Source: Sulfitobacter sediminilitoris (GTDB lineage: Bacteria; Pseudomonadota; Alphaproteobacteria; Rhodobacterales; Rhodobacteraceae). From it: a stretch of 64,000 nt of DNA. A program made the position numbers and the translations under genes. The stretch is taken from positions 1 through 64,000 of the forward strand of contig NZ_JAABNT010000012.1 of NCBI RefSeq assembly GCF_010667575.1, written 5' to 3'. The notes below the pieces were generated by a model. The model saw nothing but the letters and a program-made list of their open reading frames with translations, did no database searches and was not told where the DNA came from. This document shows positions 1 to 9,180 of the stretch, piece after piece (the stretch's first letter is position 1; each line of letters begins with the position of its first letter).

Positions 1-151
1 GATGTTCGGTCAGTTCCGCGCCCAACATCCGCTCCATCAGGCGAACCTTGAGCTCCTTCATCAAGCCCTGATCGCCCAGCAAATCATCCGCGTTCTTAAC
101 GCCGTTAAGCAGCTCGTCTAAAAGTTCTTTGGAAATCGTCATTGTCGTCAT
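1..151 (-). CDS. IS256-family (mutator-type) transposase, N-terminal 50 residues, runs off window
   Basis: The 50 codons visible on the minus strand read in one open frame beginning MTTMTISKELLDELLNGVKN and continuing with DDLLGDQGLMKELKVRLMER. The LLDELL...DLLG..GL...L...L.ERML pattern is the typical start of IS256 transposases, which catalyse cut-and-paste or copy-out transposition with a DDE domain further downstream, not visible here. The ATG at 151 is preceded by a good ribosome-binding site (GAAGGAG). A second in-frame ATG lies at 142. No disruption is seen in the visible part; intactness of the rest is unknown. Confidence 0.7.
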   Translation of the reverse strand, partial: MTTMTISKELLDELLNGVKNADDLLGDQGLMKELKVRLMERMLGAELTEH

Positions 152-211
152 GCTCCTTCGTTGGTGAAGCATCGGCCAAATTACTCATACACAGAAGATC
201 GGACACTCTCA
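1..211 (-). mobile_element. IS256-family element, one end only
   Basis: This is the transposase 5' end plus about 60 bp of terminal sequence of an IS256-type element; the rest lies left of the window. Read from its outer end the terminus starts GAGAGTGTCCGATCTTCTGT near position 210, which has the look of an IS256-type inverted repeat (judged from memory). Recognisable IS481 transposase sequence starts at codon 212, so this element appears to have inserted into, and decapitated, the IS481 transposase next door. The exact boundary is inferred to within a few bases. Confidence 0.6.
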
Positions 212-898
212 CCGACAATCCCGCATCTGACAAGGTCTTCTCTGCATAGATGCTTGCAGCGGCATGGTATCTCGCGTCTACCTGAGGTGGACGGCGACAA
301 GCCCAAGCGTCAGCGGTTCAAGCGCTACCCAATTGGGTACTTTCATATCGACATTGCAGAGCTCAGGACGACGGAGGGTAAGCTCTATCTCTTTGTGGCC
401 ATTGATCGAACCAGCAAGTTCGCGGTCGCGCAGTTGGTCGATAAAGCAGATCGGAAGACGGCATGGGAGTTCTTGGAGCACCTCATTAAGGTCGTGCCTT
501 ACCGCATCCACACGATCCTTACGGACAACGGAATCCAGTTTGCAGAACAACCGAGGAACCGGAACAAAGTTTATTCCCGGCCGATGCGGTTCGACATGAT
601 ATGTGAGGCCAATGGCATCGAGCATCGCCTGACAAAGCCAAACCATCCTTGGACAAACGGCCAGGTCGAACGCATGAACAGGACCATCAAGGACGCCACT
701 GTGAAGCGATATCACTACGAGAGCCACGACCAACTTCGCACGCACCTGGCCGACTTCCTTGATGCATACAATTACGCTCGCCGCTTGAAGACATTAAGTG
801 GTCTCACGCCTTACGAATACATCTGCAAGATCTGGACTTCAGAGCCAGACAGATTCATCATCGATCCGATCCACCAGATGCCGGGACTGAACACCTAG
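212..898 (+). pseudogene. IS481-family transposase, 5'-truncated
   Basis: An integrase-core (rve) transposase lacking its N-terminal helix-turn-helix part. Family-like sequence begins at PTIPHLTRSS (codon 212) and continues through the DDE catalytic core: the first Asp in HIDIAE, the second in LTDNG, and the Glu in NGQVERMN. It ends normally with TAG at 896-898. An open frame extends upstream to a TTG at 161, but those first 17 codons are IS256 end sequence and do not look like the family. The catalytic domain appears intact while the DNA-binding part has been removed, so the protein is probably not active alone. Confidence 0.75.
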
Positions 899-1223
899 GC
901 TCAGGACCCATTGGTTTCAGGTGTGTTGCCTATTCCTGCTGTCTTTCTCGTCGTCCACTCCTCGGTGGTTACGATGAGCCAAGAACTCTCTCTTATCAAA
1001 TGCGGATATTTGGCCCCATAAGCGCTGACGTCAGACAATCCTCAACATACCGGAGCAACAGGGGAACCGAAGGTACAACATCACGCAAAGCAGAAGGTGC
1101 TTTGCGTGATGTTGAAACACTGAATTCAGCTGTTCTAGTCATGCTGGGAAGCAAAATCGCCACCCAGCCCCTCACAACCAGTTTTCTCTGACAGCCCCCT
1201 AGCAGGTCCGCCCTTGGTAATTG
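899..1223. other. intergenic stretch with IS481 end and a strong hairpin
   Basis: No convincing gene. It starts with the probable 3' end of the IS481 element and contains a perfect 17-bp inverted repeat (listed separately). A 63-codon open frame at 1000-1191 has no recognisable features and overlaps the hairpin, so it is not called. The stretch lies immediately downstream of the 1024-aa gene, where a cognate immunity gene would be expected if that protein were an effector; none is visible. Confidence 0.6.
1076..1114. repeat. perfect 17-bp inverted repeat (hairpin), 5-nt loop
   Basis: CAACATCACGCAAAGCA at 1076-1092 is followed by the loop GAAGG and the exact reverse complement at 1098-1114. 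There is no T-run on either side, so it is not a textbook intrinsic terminator. It lies between the IS481 remnant and the stop codon of the 1024-aa gene and could work as a bidirectional transcription barrier or be a mobile-element terminus. Confidence 0.85.
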
Positions 1224-4200
1224 TTATGCATCCACTGGTTCTTCGACGACCAATCCGTCCAAACGATCCCTGTCCGCTTCTCGCAATGCAATTTCAGCCA
1301 GTGCCGCAAAGGTCATGGCAATGTCGGCCATGTCCTCGTGCGGCATCTTAACGCCTCCAGCCACTATCGGTCGATAGCTTTGAAACTGCTCCTTAATACC
1401 GGTCAGAATCTCGATGCTCTTGCGTGCAACAGCTCCGCGCTTTTCCTTGTTCTCATCGCTGTCAGATTCGACTTCTGCATTGCTGCGCCAGACCGCGTAC
1501 GATTTTGCACTGTTCCAGCAGTCGTCTGCTTGAAGCTGCGCAAGCAGTCGATCAATCGCCGGAGTTTTTGCTGAATCGGCATGCAGTTTAGGTTCAGCAG
1601 CGGTCAGCGCTGCTGCCTTCATTTCGAACCATACTGAAATAAAAAGCTCCGGTTTTCCGGGTTGCCATTTCTTTGGCTGTTTCTCGACGTGCATAACAAC
1701 CGGATCGTCTCGTAGTTCATTTTCTAGAAATGCGACAAGCCCATTGCACACAGCCTTGTCATCCGCCAACAGCGCCGGTGAGATACCACAGCGTTTGATC
1801 GCCTCCTGTGCTGCTGGATCGTTGGCCATGCACGCGCCATACGCGATACAACACTTGGCCAAAGTTGAATTCATCCGTAGTGCCTTACGCGCCGCTTTGC
1901 GGTTAGCCGGATTTCCGCGCGCTTTGACATAGGCGTTCCAACCGCGCGTAATCTCAACTTCCTTTTGCATTTTGTACCCGTATTGAACCAACGCCTCGGT
2001 GATCGAGAGAGAGCCCGACACGATCGCGCTCGCGCCTGTCGGATCAAAACATTTTCCAACCTCGGCGCCGCATTTCAACGAGTGAAGAACAAGATCAACA
2101 CCCTTTTGATCCATTGTAATTTTTGCATTATCCATCGTCTTTTCGATAGCCGGGGAATAGGCACTATAGGCACGGAAAGAGATTTCCATGTTTTCAACCC
2201 ATTTATTGTGCATTTGCACGGCCTTTGTCAGCGCATAGATATCTGCCAGCACCTTCTTGGCTGCGATCACTGCACCGCCTCCGGGTATAAAGGACCCTAT
2301 GATCCCCACGCCACCATCAGCAATTGCGTTGATCATATCCACCCGTGCACGCAGGGCTGCGGTCTTTGCTATGGCCTGATCAATCGCATCCAGCGCCCGC
2401 GCGACATCGTCCGCAGGTTTACCTTCAAGATCGGCATCCGGCACGGCGTCCTGGTACATTTTTTCGTATTCGAGCAGATCCTTGTCGATGTCTGCAAAGG
2501 TCTCGGTCATAGCGTTTTTATCCGCGAAAAACTCGCCGAGCTTTTCTTCTGCCAGAGCCTGCTCTTCTTTCGAAATCTGTTCTGACATTTTTTTCTGAAA
2601 TGCGATGGCCCCGTCATCTATTGGGACTACTGCAGTGACTTGCATGTCTGCGAGGATGGATTCCTCCATCGACTGCATATTCGCCTGAACCTTGGTTATT
2701 AGGGCAGCTGCGGCCTCTTCCTTCTTCAGCTCGTATTTTTCCTGACTGCCCTGCGTACCGTCATCTTGTTCAGCTGACACGACGCGCATGGCCTGCTGCT
2801 GTTCGGGGCTGGCAGCAGCAAATTCTTCTGCAGTAACTGAACGCTTGCTAACCTCGATCAATTCTTCTGCGAGCAGCGACAGGGCACCTTGAATTGCACC
2901 GCCACCCAGTAGCACCGCCGCCTCGCCCGGTTTACCATCCATCAACGCCTTGAGGATCAGATCACCGCGCCCCAATGTCTTGATGGCAGCCGATACACCG
3001 GCACCAGCCATGGTGATTTTCCCCTTAGCCTCGGGGTTTGATCCATAATCCGAAGCGATCGCGGTAAAACATTGCCCCACAGCATCGGCAAATCGATCGA
3101 CGACATTATTGATCAACTTGCGGCGTTCGTTCGGATCGTCCTCTAGCGCGACAGAGATCAATGCAGGACCAATCCGCACAGCCGAGATCGATCCAAGGAT
3201 TCCCGCTTTGATGGCAGCGGCTGTAGCAAGTCCAGCCTTTGCGTCGTCGGTGCTCTTGGCTTGTTCGTCAAACCCGATTTGAACGCTGGCAATTGGGCCT
3301 ACTGCGTTGGCCGCAATGGTCGCCAGTGTCGACAGCGCCTTGTCCACAAAGCCGTGCCATTTTGCATCCTTACCCTTAGACTTTTCCTTTACTCCTTCGA
3401 CAAAGATATCGAACCCGCCAGTCAGCACAGAAACACCAAGAGTGGTGAAACCCTGCTGCGCCTGCATCTCCAGCTTTTGAACCTTAAGCGCTTCTTTTTC
3501 TGGGCCTGTCAAAGGAGTCTCAGTGCCCGCTTTATTACCGCTGGTCAGCTGACCATCGACCTTGGCCATCTCGTTGGCATTGGCGATTGTGACACTGTTT
3601 GACACCACTGCACCGACCAACCCAATGGTTTCTTTGGCGATGCCAAGGCCGCGGATCAAATCCTCTTTGCCGGTGGATTGTTCAGAGTATTGATCAATGC
3701 GTTTTTGATAGATATCTGCAGCACCCGCAAAGGCGATCGCCTGCTCCGAAAAACGGTCCGGCACCATATTGTCGGGAATTGTGCCTTCACGCACCAACGG
3801 AGTCCAGAGTTCGCGCCTTATATCCTCGTCTGAGAACATTGGGTTGCCGTCGGCATCCAGTTTGTTCAGCATCTGTTGCTGTATCAGCAAGATTTTGGCA
3901 AACGAGTCGTTCAGCGCATCCAGCGTTTCGTCCGGAATTGCGTTAATACCCGGGATATCCTTGTCGGTGTCGACCTCAACGTCTGCACGCATTTCCCAGC
4001 CCGACGTATCAGAGTCACTGGCGCGCCAGGCCATCTCTTTGTCTTTGCCTTTTGGGCGACCTCTTGCTTTTTTCCATATCGCCATCAATGCATTATCGTC
4101 TTCATGCTTGGTTACGACAAAGACCTGGGCTTTGGAAATCTCGTCCTTGCTTTCGGCCAGACGTTTTCCGATGAATTCTTCCACGAAACTTTCACGCTGT

Positions 4201-4298
4201 GCCTGAAGCACCTGCGCTGCTTCAATTGTGGCATCCGTGATTGGTTTTCCGGACACTTTTTTGATCCAGTCAATCTGGAACTTGCTGAGATCTGCCAT
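1224..4298 (-). CDS. 1024-aa protein with hydrophobic Gly/Ala-rich segments; possible membrane-active T6SS effector (unrecognised)
   Basis: Not recognised as a named family. The first residues, MADLSKFQIDWIKK, resemble the starts of the 1213-aa gene just upstream and of the 1703-aa zincin protein (L-S/T-x-x-Q-x-x-F/W-I). The middle carries several uncharged Gly/Ala-rich stretches, about residues 222-242, 320-342, 355-385, 460-480 and 660-685, separated by charged helical segments; this recalls pore-forming or membrane-inserting toxins but is not diagnostic. No signal peptide. The N-terminal third and the C-terminal quarter look soluble. The upstream 1213-aa gene ends 29 bp before the start, so the two are probably co-transcribed. 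The ATG at 4298 has an AAGGA about 10 nt upstream. The effector role is inference from context. Confidence 0.85.
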   Translation of the reverse strand: MADLSKFQIDWIKKVSGKPITDATIEAAQVLQAQRESFVEEFIGKRLAESKDEISKAQVFVVTKHEDDNALMAIWKKARGRPKGKDKEMAWRASDSDTSGWEMRADVEVDTDKDIPGINAIPDETLDALNDSFAKILLIQQQMLNKLDADGNPMFSDEDIRRELWTPLVREGTIPDNMVPDRFSEQAIAFAGAADIYQKRIDQYSEQSTGKEDLIRGLGIAKETIGLVGAVVSNSVTIANANEMAKVDGQLTSGNKAGTETPLTGPEKEALKVQKLEMQAQQGFTTLGVSVLTGGFDIFVEGVKEKSKGKDAKWHGFVDKALSTLATIAANAVGPIASVQIGFDEQAKSTDDAKAGLATAAAIKAGILGSISAVRIGPALISVALEDDPNERRKLINNVVDRFADAVGQCFTAIASDYGSNPEAKGKITMAGAGVSAAIKTLGRGDLILKALMDGKPGEAAVLLGGGAIQGALSLLAEELIEVSKRSVTAEEFAAASPEQQQAMRVVSAEQDDGTQGSQEKYELKKEEAAAALITKVQANMQSMEESILADMQVTAVVPIDDGAIAFQKKMSEQISKEEQALAEEKLGEFFADKNAMTETFADIDKDLLEYEKMYQDAVPDADLEGKPADDVARALDAIDQAIAKTAALRARVDMINAIADGGVGIIGSFIPGGGAVIAAKKVLADIYALTKAVQMHNKWVENMEISFRAYSAYSPAIEKTMDNAKITMDQKGVDLVLHSLKCGAEVGKCFDPTGASAIVSGSLSITEALVQYGYKMQKEVEITRGWNAYVKARGNPANRKAARKALRMNSTLAKCCIAYGACMANDPAAQEAIKRCGISPALLADDKAVCNGLVAFLENELRDDPVVMHVEKQPKKWQPGKPELFISVWFEMKAAALTAAEPKLHADSAKTPAIDRLLAQLQADDCWNSAKSYAVWRSNAEVESDSDENKEKRGAVARKSIEILTGIKEQFQSYRPIVAGGVKMPHEDMADIAMTFAALAEIALREADRDRLDGLVVEEPVDA

Positions 4299-4327
4299 TG
4301 CAGTAATCCTTCCCTAGACCAGTCCGG

Positions 4328-7300
4328 TCAATTCTTTTCCTTGGGGCTGACGCAGGCAAGGATCGCAATCTCGACCTGATGGAAAGCACTCTTGATCGGA
4401 ACGAATTTCGTGCCCAGATCAAACGGATTATCTTTGTAAAGCTGGATCGCCGGATGGGTCTCAACCGCTGATCGGATTTGATGCAATTCAGCCAAAGCCT
4501 TTTCCCGGAGATCAATGCGTAACGCCTTGGTGCCGGATTTGTTGTCGATAGCCTTGTCGATCTGGCTCGCCAAACTTTCCAAGTTGGTGATCGGTGGCAG
4601 CGATGCAACCCTGCGGAGACTGGTCTCAACCACGTCAATACCGCCATCGATTCCAGCAAATTCTTTGATGGTTTCCTCGGTCACATTTGGCCGAATTTTA
4701 TCGTCGGGTAATTTGGCAGCTGTGGTCTTTAGCAGTTCGATGAATTTGACGATTGCTGGTAGTTTTGGTGCAACCTTCATCAATTTCACGTCTTCTTTTT
4801 CACCAGCGTCAGCCATTGACAACGTACCCTCAAGCTCGGTGATCTGCTCAGATATTTTGTCAAGTTCGGCACTGCCCTCTTCGTAAGTGAATTGTTTCTT
4901 GTAGGTGGCCACTGCAGTTTTGAGGCCGTTTTCAAGCGCCGTCTGTTTAGATTCACAGAGCTCTTTGACCGAATTGTTGCCATGCTTTTTGATGACGTTC
5001 TTAGTGTCCTTAAGACGTGCCTCCAATGCGGCTTTCTTTGTCTTGCACTCAGCTATGTACGCATTTTGATCCGCTATACCAAACGCCATATCCTCCATCT
5101 TGTCGGCAATGGAGATTACAAACGCCATAAGCTCAGGCCCGTCCATACTGGCCGTTTTACCCATGTCGCTTTTCATCTTAGCGATCTCTTTGTCGATCTC
5201 ACCCAACTTTTTCTCGGCGTCATCAACGGCGCTGTACGTTTTTCCTTCTAGTAAACGAAACGTGGAATCGAGATCCTTTCGCCAAGTTCCAGCCATGTTC
5301 TGGGGCGGTTCTCTGTTGTCGGAAAACCATTTTGCAGAGGCTTTTATCTTGTCCCGCGCGAGCGCTATTTTCGCCTTATCCTCGTCTGTCACTGGATTAC
5401 ATTCAGCAAGCAGCCTTTCTGCTCCGCCTTCAATGAAACTCGCCATCTGCTGACCAATTTCGTCCGGCGCGGCAAGACCGCTATCAGACAACACCGAAGA
5501 CAATTCCCAGCTTAGCTCCATCGACAAGGCTTTGGCATTCTTATAGCGCTCCTTCAGCGCAGCCGAAGCAGTCTTGAGCTTTTCTACGGCCTTCTTGTGA
5601 TCTTTTGCTTCCTTCAGCGCTTCTGACGGCAGCTTGGTGGCGTAGCTGACTCCAAAGGCATCGTAAGCCGTTTTGACCTTGCCGTAATTCTCAGTCAGGT
5701 AGCTTTTGACCGGGCTGGTTTTGAACGTTGTATCGCAAAAATCTATGATTTCCTGGATTAACTTGAAGTTCGCCGGGCCATCATTGCTGATCTCATCAAG
5801 CAGTTTTTGTGTTTGATCTGCATAGGCGTCCAGTGCACCCTCGCATCCGTCGGCCGTCATCTCGGCCATTAAGGCCAGCGTGTCGGCCCGCTGCTTAAGG
5901 TTATCCATCATATCACGCGGCACATCTTTATTCTTACGCCGGTTCAGATCCTGACCGCCGGCTGTGCGTGTCTTGATACGGAATTTCCTTTCGGTCCCAT
6001 CCGAGTCAGTTATCGTGAGCACCTCATCCAGCGGGATGATTTTCTTGCTTTCCTTGGCTGTGTATTTTTTACCGGGAACCTCGATCAAGTCAGTATTCTT
6101 GATTTCCTGTGTCCGGTAGAGCTTTATAAGCTCATCATTGACTGCCGCCGAGGTTGCTGTCGCTTTCTCTTTTGCCTGCGTCGTCTCCGGAGTGTCGACA
6201 GAAACCGTCTCCATATTCTTGATCTCGGTGGCAAGACTCCCGATGCGGCCCTCGATTTCGTCATAGGGATTGTCGCTGGTATCCTGAACACCACCAAGCG
6301 CAGAAACCGTTAGTTCTGCCTTGCGCGCATCAATCTCGGTACGGAAAGCCTGGATCGCGTCCAGCTTGGCCTGAGCCTCAGGATTGCCTTGCCCCCAATG
6401 GTCACGGGCAATGGCCTCCAGCGGGTCAAGAATGCCCTTAAGGCGGCTAGTTTCATCCGGCAGCGGCGGAGGTGGCACTGGCAATCCCATACGCCGTTGC
6501 AGCAAGAACGCCTGCCAGAGCTGGCTGACATCATAATGCAGGACGCTCGCATATTTCGCGTTTTCGTCCGTGATGCAGGTCATCGCGTTGGTCAACATCT
6601 TAAGCAGAGTTTTTTCCTGATCTTCCGAGATTTCCATCAATTTGGGTTCTTCAGGAAAGATCTGTTCCGCAAGGATTTCGCGCTTGGCTGACTTTTCCAC
6701 CTGCTTTCGCAGCATTACGTTTTGTGTGCGCAGAGTGTCGAAATTTTCGATAACCGGAAAATAGTCAATGCCACCATCTTTGCTGGTCTTGGCTGCCTTC
6801 AGACGTTCCTCGTTCTCGATCAAACGCTGGTCGAACGCTGCTATTTCGGGCGCGTGGCCATTTTCGAGCAATTGGGCGACCTCGTCCGCTTGCAGGTCGG
6901 CATTGCTCAGCTTTTGCTCAGTCTCAATGATACGCTTAGCTCGTTCAACGCGATGTTCTTCGCTATCGAAGGCCGTAAGCTGGCCCAGCCGGTCGTTCAA
7001 TCCGTCCAAGTGTCCCTGCACTTCGCGGTATTCAGCCCGAAGCTCGTCACGTTTGCCGCCCTTCGCAGTTTTGAATTCCTTGCGCAGGTCGTCCACTTTT
7101 TTCTGCTGCAACTTAACTGCAGAAGTTAATTCAGCCTTGGCACTGACAAGCAGTTTTTGTCGGTCCTTCTCCAGCTTGACGACTTCCAAGTCTTGGTTGT
7201 CGTCAAGGAATCCAAGGCAGTCCTGATTTGTTGGGCCAGGTTTCTCGAACAGGCTTTTCACGATAGCCACCTGAACATCCCCGTCGCGTGTCAAATCCGC

Positions 7301-7969
7301 GAGGATTACATCAGCCTTGCCCTTGAACGCATCCAGTGTGACTTCTGATTTGGACACTTCGTTTTTGCGCAACTCCACCGCAGCTTTCAGGGCTGTCGAC
7401 AACAGTCCGTTATAAGTAGCAATCGCAGCGTCGCGGGCCTTTAGATCAGGCTGTAGCGCCGTTTTCATCCCTGCGCAGGCTGGACCAAAGACAGCAAGAG
7501 CTACATTCTCATGCGCGTGCAACCTGTCAATAATGTCGTTGAAATATGCATCTTTGTGCCCCGTTACGCTGGCAGCAAATGCTTCGGCATCCTCGCAACG
7601 TTTTCGAAACAGGTCGATGTCGCGCGAGACAGAAAAGATAAAAGCTTTGTCGGCCGAAAAATCCGGGATCTCATAGGACTTCTTCATCGCGACTGCGCCG
7701 GCTTTAGTGGTCCTATTGACCCTGTGTTCAGCTTCGCGAATTTGGAACCGTTGGAAAGCCTCGTCACCCCCTGGGTGATCCTTCAGCACAGCATCAAGTT
7801 TGATATCAAGCGCTTTGATCTCTTCGTATAGATCCGTCATTTCCGAACGGAGCTTATCGTTGAATTCCGCCTTTAGCCTCTTGGTTTTGCTAAGGTTTTT
7901 AAACTTCGGAGTCCGAAGGTAATTGAGGATGAATTTCTGTTGCTTGTCGCTTAGATCGTCAAAGGGCAT
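4328..7969 (-). CDS. 1213-aa helical / coiled-coil protein sharing an N-terminal motif with other giants (unrecognised)
   Basis: A large soluble, charged protein, mostly predicted helix with long heptad-like Lys/Glu/Leu stretches (for example around residues 270-345, 770-800 and 930-1050). No signal peptide or membrane segment. It starts MPFDDLSDKQQKFILNYL, closely matching the pattern of the 1703-aa protein at the other end of the locus (MPIEGLTKQQSDFIERFL). Unlike that protein it has no HExxH motif, so it may be a structural or carrier paralogue, or have lost a toxic domain. It is first of a two-gene minus-strand unit with the 1024-aa gene and is divergent from the 597-aa helical-repeat gene, separated by an IS5 insertion. 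The start has an AAGG ribosome-binding site. Function unknown. Confidence 0.88.
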   Translation of the reverse strand: MPFDDLSDKQQKFILNYLRTPKFKNLSKTKRLKAEFNDKLRSEMTDLYEEIKALDIKLDAVLKDHPGGDEAFQRFQIREAEHRVNRTTKAGAVAMKKSYEIPDFSADKAFIFSVSRDIDLFRKRCEDAEAFAASVTGHKDAYFNDIIDRLHAHENVALAVFGPACAGMKTALQPDLKARDAAIATYNGLLSTALKAAVELRKNEVSKSEVTLDAFKGKADVILADLTRDGDVQVAIVKSLFEKPGPTNQDCLGFLDDNQDLEVVKLEKDRQKLLVSAKAELTSAVKLQQKKVDDLRKEFKTAKGGKRDELRAEYREVQGHLDGLNDRLGQLTAFDSEEHRVERAKRIIETEQKLSNADLQADEVAQLLENGHAPEIAAFDQRLIENEERLKAAKTSKDGGIDYFPVIENFDTLRTQNVMLRKQVEKSAKREILAEQIFPEEPKLMEISEDQEKTLLKMLTNAMTCITDENAKYASVLHYDVSQLWQAFLLQRRMGLPVPPPPLPDETSRLKGILDPLEAIARDHWGQGNPEAQAKLDAIQAFRTEIDARKAELTVSALGGVQDTSDNPYDEIEGRIGSLATEIKNMETVSVDTPETTQAKEKATATSAAVNDELIKLYRTQEIKNTDLIEVPGKKYTAKESKKIIPLDEVLTITDSDGTERKFRIKTRTAGGQDLNRRKNKDVPRDMMDNLKQRADTLALMAEMTADGCEGALDAYADQTQKLLDEISNDGPANFKLIQEIIDFCDTTFKTSPVKSYLTENYGKVKTAYDAFGVSYATKLPSEALKEAKDHKKAVEKLKTASAALKERYKNAKALSMELSWELSSVLSDSGLAAPDEIGQQMASFIEGGAERLLAECNPVTDEDKAKIALARDKIKASAKWFSDNREPPQNMAGTWRKDLDSTFRLLEGKTYSAVDDAEKKLGEIDKEIAKMKSDMGKTASMDGPELMAFVISIADKMEDMAFGIADQNAYIAECKTKKAALEARLKDTKNVIKKHGNNSVKELCESKQTALENGLKTAVATYKKQFTYEEGSAELDKISEQITELEGTLSMADAGEKEDVKLMKVAPKLPAIVKFIELLKTTAAKLPDDKIRPNVTEETIKEFAGIDGGIDVVETSLRRVASLPPITNLESLASQIDKAIDNKSGTKALRIDLREKALAELHQIRSAVETHPAIQLYKDNPFDLGTKFVPIKSAFHQVEIAILACVSPKEKN

Positions 7970-8339
7970 GTATCTAACCTTTGGAAAACGCGGTCAAAAT
8001 ACGCGCGTTGACTAAAAAACTTTAGGTTACCCTAGTCGAGGGAAACTTCATCTGGCAAGCTCAAATAGGGACTCAGGTTCTGCATTCTAAGTGCCCGAAC
8101 AGGCTGAACACGACTACCGGGCGATAATACATGCAGCCGAAATGCCCCTTCCGTTCTTACCACATTGCTCCCCTTGGGTCGGGCTGACCGCGCTGACCCT
8201 GTCGCACACCACCCGTTTCACTTGGCCCCTTCGAACGACCATTGATTCACCAACTGCACCCAGGTCAACATATCGAAGCGCACCACATTACCGACGATCA
8301 GATGCGCGAAAAGTCGAACCACTTGGAGAGTGCCAGCTA
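7970..8339. other. intergenic region upstream of the 1213-aa gene
   Basis: Presumed promoter region of the minus-strand giant genes, interrupted by IS5 at 8340. On the minus strand a short open stretch (LAGTLQVVRLFAHLIV onward, ending at a TGA near 8220) may be a decayed coding tail, but it has no recognisable family. No well-spaced -35/-10 pair could be assigned with confidence. Confidence 0.4.
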
Positions 8340-9180
8340 GGGCCTGTGGACAATCATCTTGATGCGACGAGGGTCGCTGCCAAGTTCCAGGAAGCGGTGT
8401 AGCTACAGTCCGTTTTGTCGTATCTTGTGGCTATCCCTCTGAACTCTTTGATCTTTGCGAAGTAGTTCTCCACCAGATGCCGCCACTTGTAGACCTCCGT
8501 GTCATAATCGCGCGGGATTTTGCGGTTCGCTTTGGGAGGGATCACAGCGGTTGCACCGCGCTGGTCGAGGTCTTGCAACAGCCAGTCCGCATCGAACGCC
8601 TTGTCTGCGAGCAGTGCGTTAAATGAAACGCCTTTGATTAGCGGCGCGACACCTTTCATGTCATGCGCTTGTCCCGGCAGCAGCAAGAAACGCACCAGAT
8701 TGCCGAGCGCATCTACCAACGCCACGATTTTCGTCGTCAGCCCGCCGCGGGAGCGCCCAATGGCCTGAGCCTGAGTCCCCCTTTTGAGCCGGTCGCCTTC
8801 TGGTGAACCTGAACTATCGTGCCATCGATCAGCGCAAATTCGAGGTCGGGGTCTTCGCTCATCGCTTTGAAAAGACTCTCGAATACTCCGGACCTGGCCC
8901 ACCGGCGAAACCGCCGGAACTGGCTGTTCTAATGGCCAAAGGTAGGCGGCAGGTCGCGCCATGGCGACCCGGTGCGTACCCGCCAGAAGACCGCCTCCAG
9001 AAACAGGCGATTGTCCTTTGCCGTGGCTCCGGAATCGCTGGCCTTACCCGGAAGATGCGGCTCAAGCCGCTGCCACAAGACGTCCGACACCACAAATCGC
9101 TGCTCGTTCATTCAAACCTCCATTTTGGAAGCTTGAATCAGAAATCGGGCCAAATGGGAATCCTAAATGTCCACAGGCCC
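8340..9180 (-). mobile_element. IS5-family (IS427-group-like) insertion sequence, 841 bp, full length
   Basis: Both ends are visible: GGGCCTGTGGACA at 8340-8352 and its exact reverse complement at 9168-9180. The element is flanked by TA on both sides (8338-8339 and 9181-9182), the 2-bp target duplication usual for this IS5 subgroup; the flanking bases give C-TA-G-like junctions. It carries one disrupted transposase on the minus strand. It sits in the intergenic region between two divergent genes (1213-aa and 597-aa proteins), so it may affect their promoters. Complete ends with a dead transposase mean it could move only with a transposase supplied in trans. Confidence 0.88.
8354..9111 (-). 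pseudogene. IS5-family transposase, premature stop plus -1 frame change
   Basis: The N-terminal part starts at 9111 (MNEQRFVVSDVLWQRLEPHL) and reads to ...SPWRDLPPTFGH, where an amber TAG at 8929-8931 stands in place of the Trp codon expected in this family. The frame then stays open (NSQFRRFRRW...FALIDGT...HQKATGSKGG) until about 8780, where the family reading continues in the -1 frame (TQAQAIGRSRGGLTTK... LLADKAFDADWL... to the stop at 8354). The frame change falls on TCAAAAGGGGGAC, a run that could be the programmed -1 slippage site reported for IS427-type elements. The amber codon is thus the true inactivating lesion; the frame change may be normal. Confidence 0.85.

Noticed and set aside
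1000..1191. 63-codon frame after the IS481 remnant
   Set aside because: No ribosome site or protein-like features; it runs through the hairpin.
1965..2585. 206-codon plus-strand open frame rich in Cys and His
   Set aside because: Opposite strand of the 1024-aa gene; composition reflects reverse-complement Ala/Lys/Glu codons.
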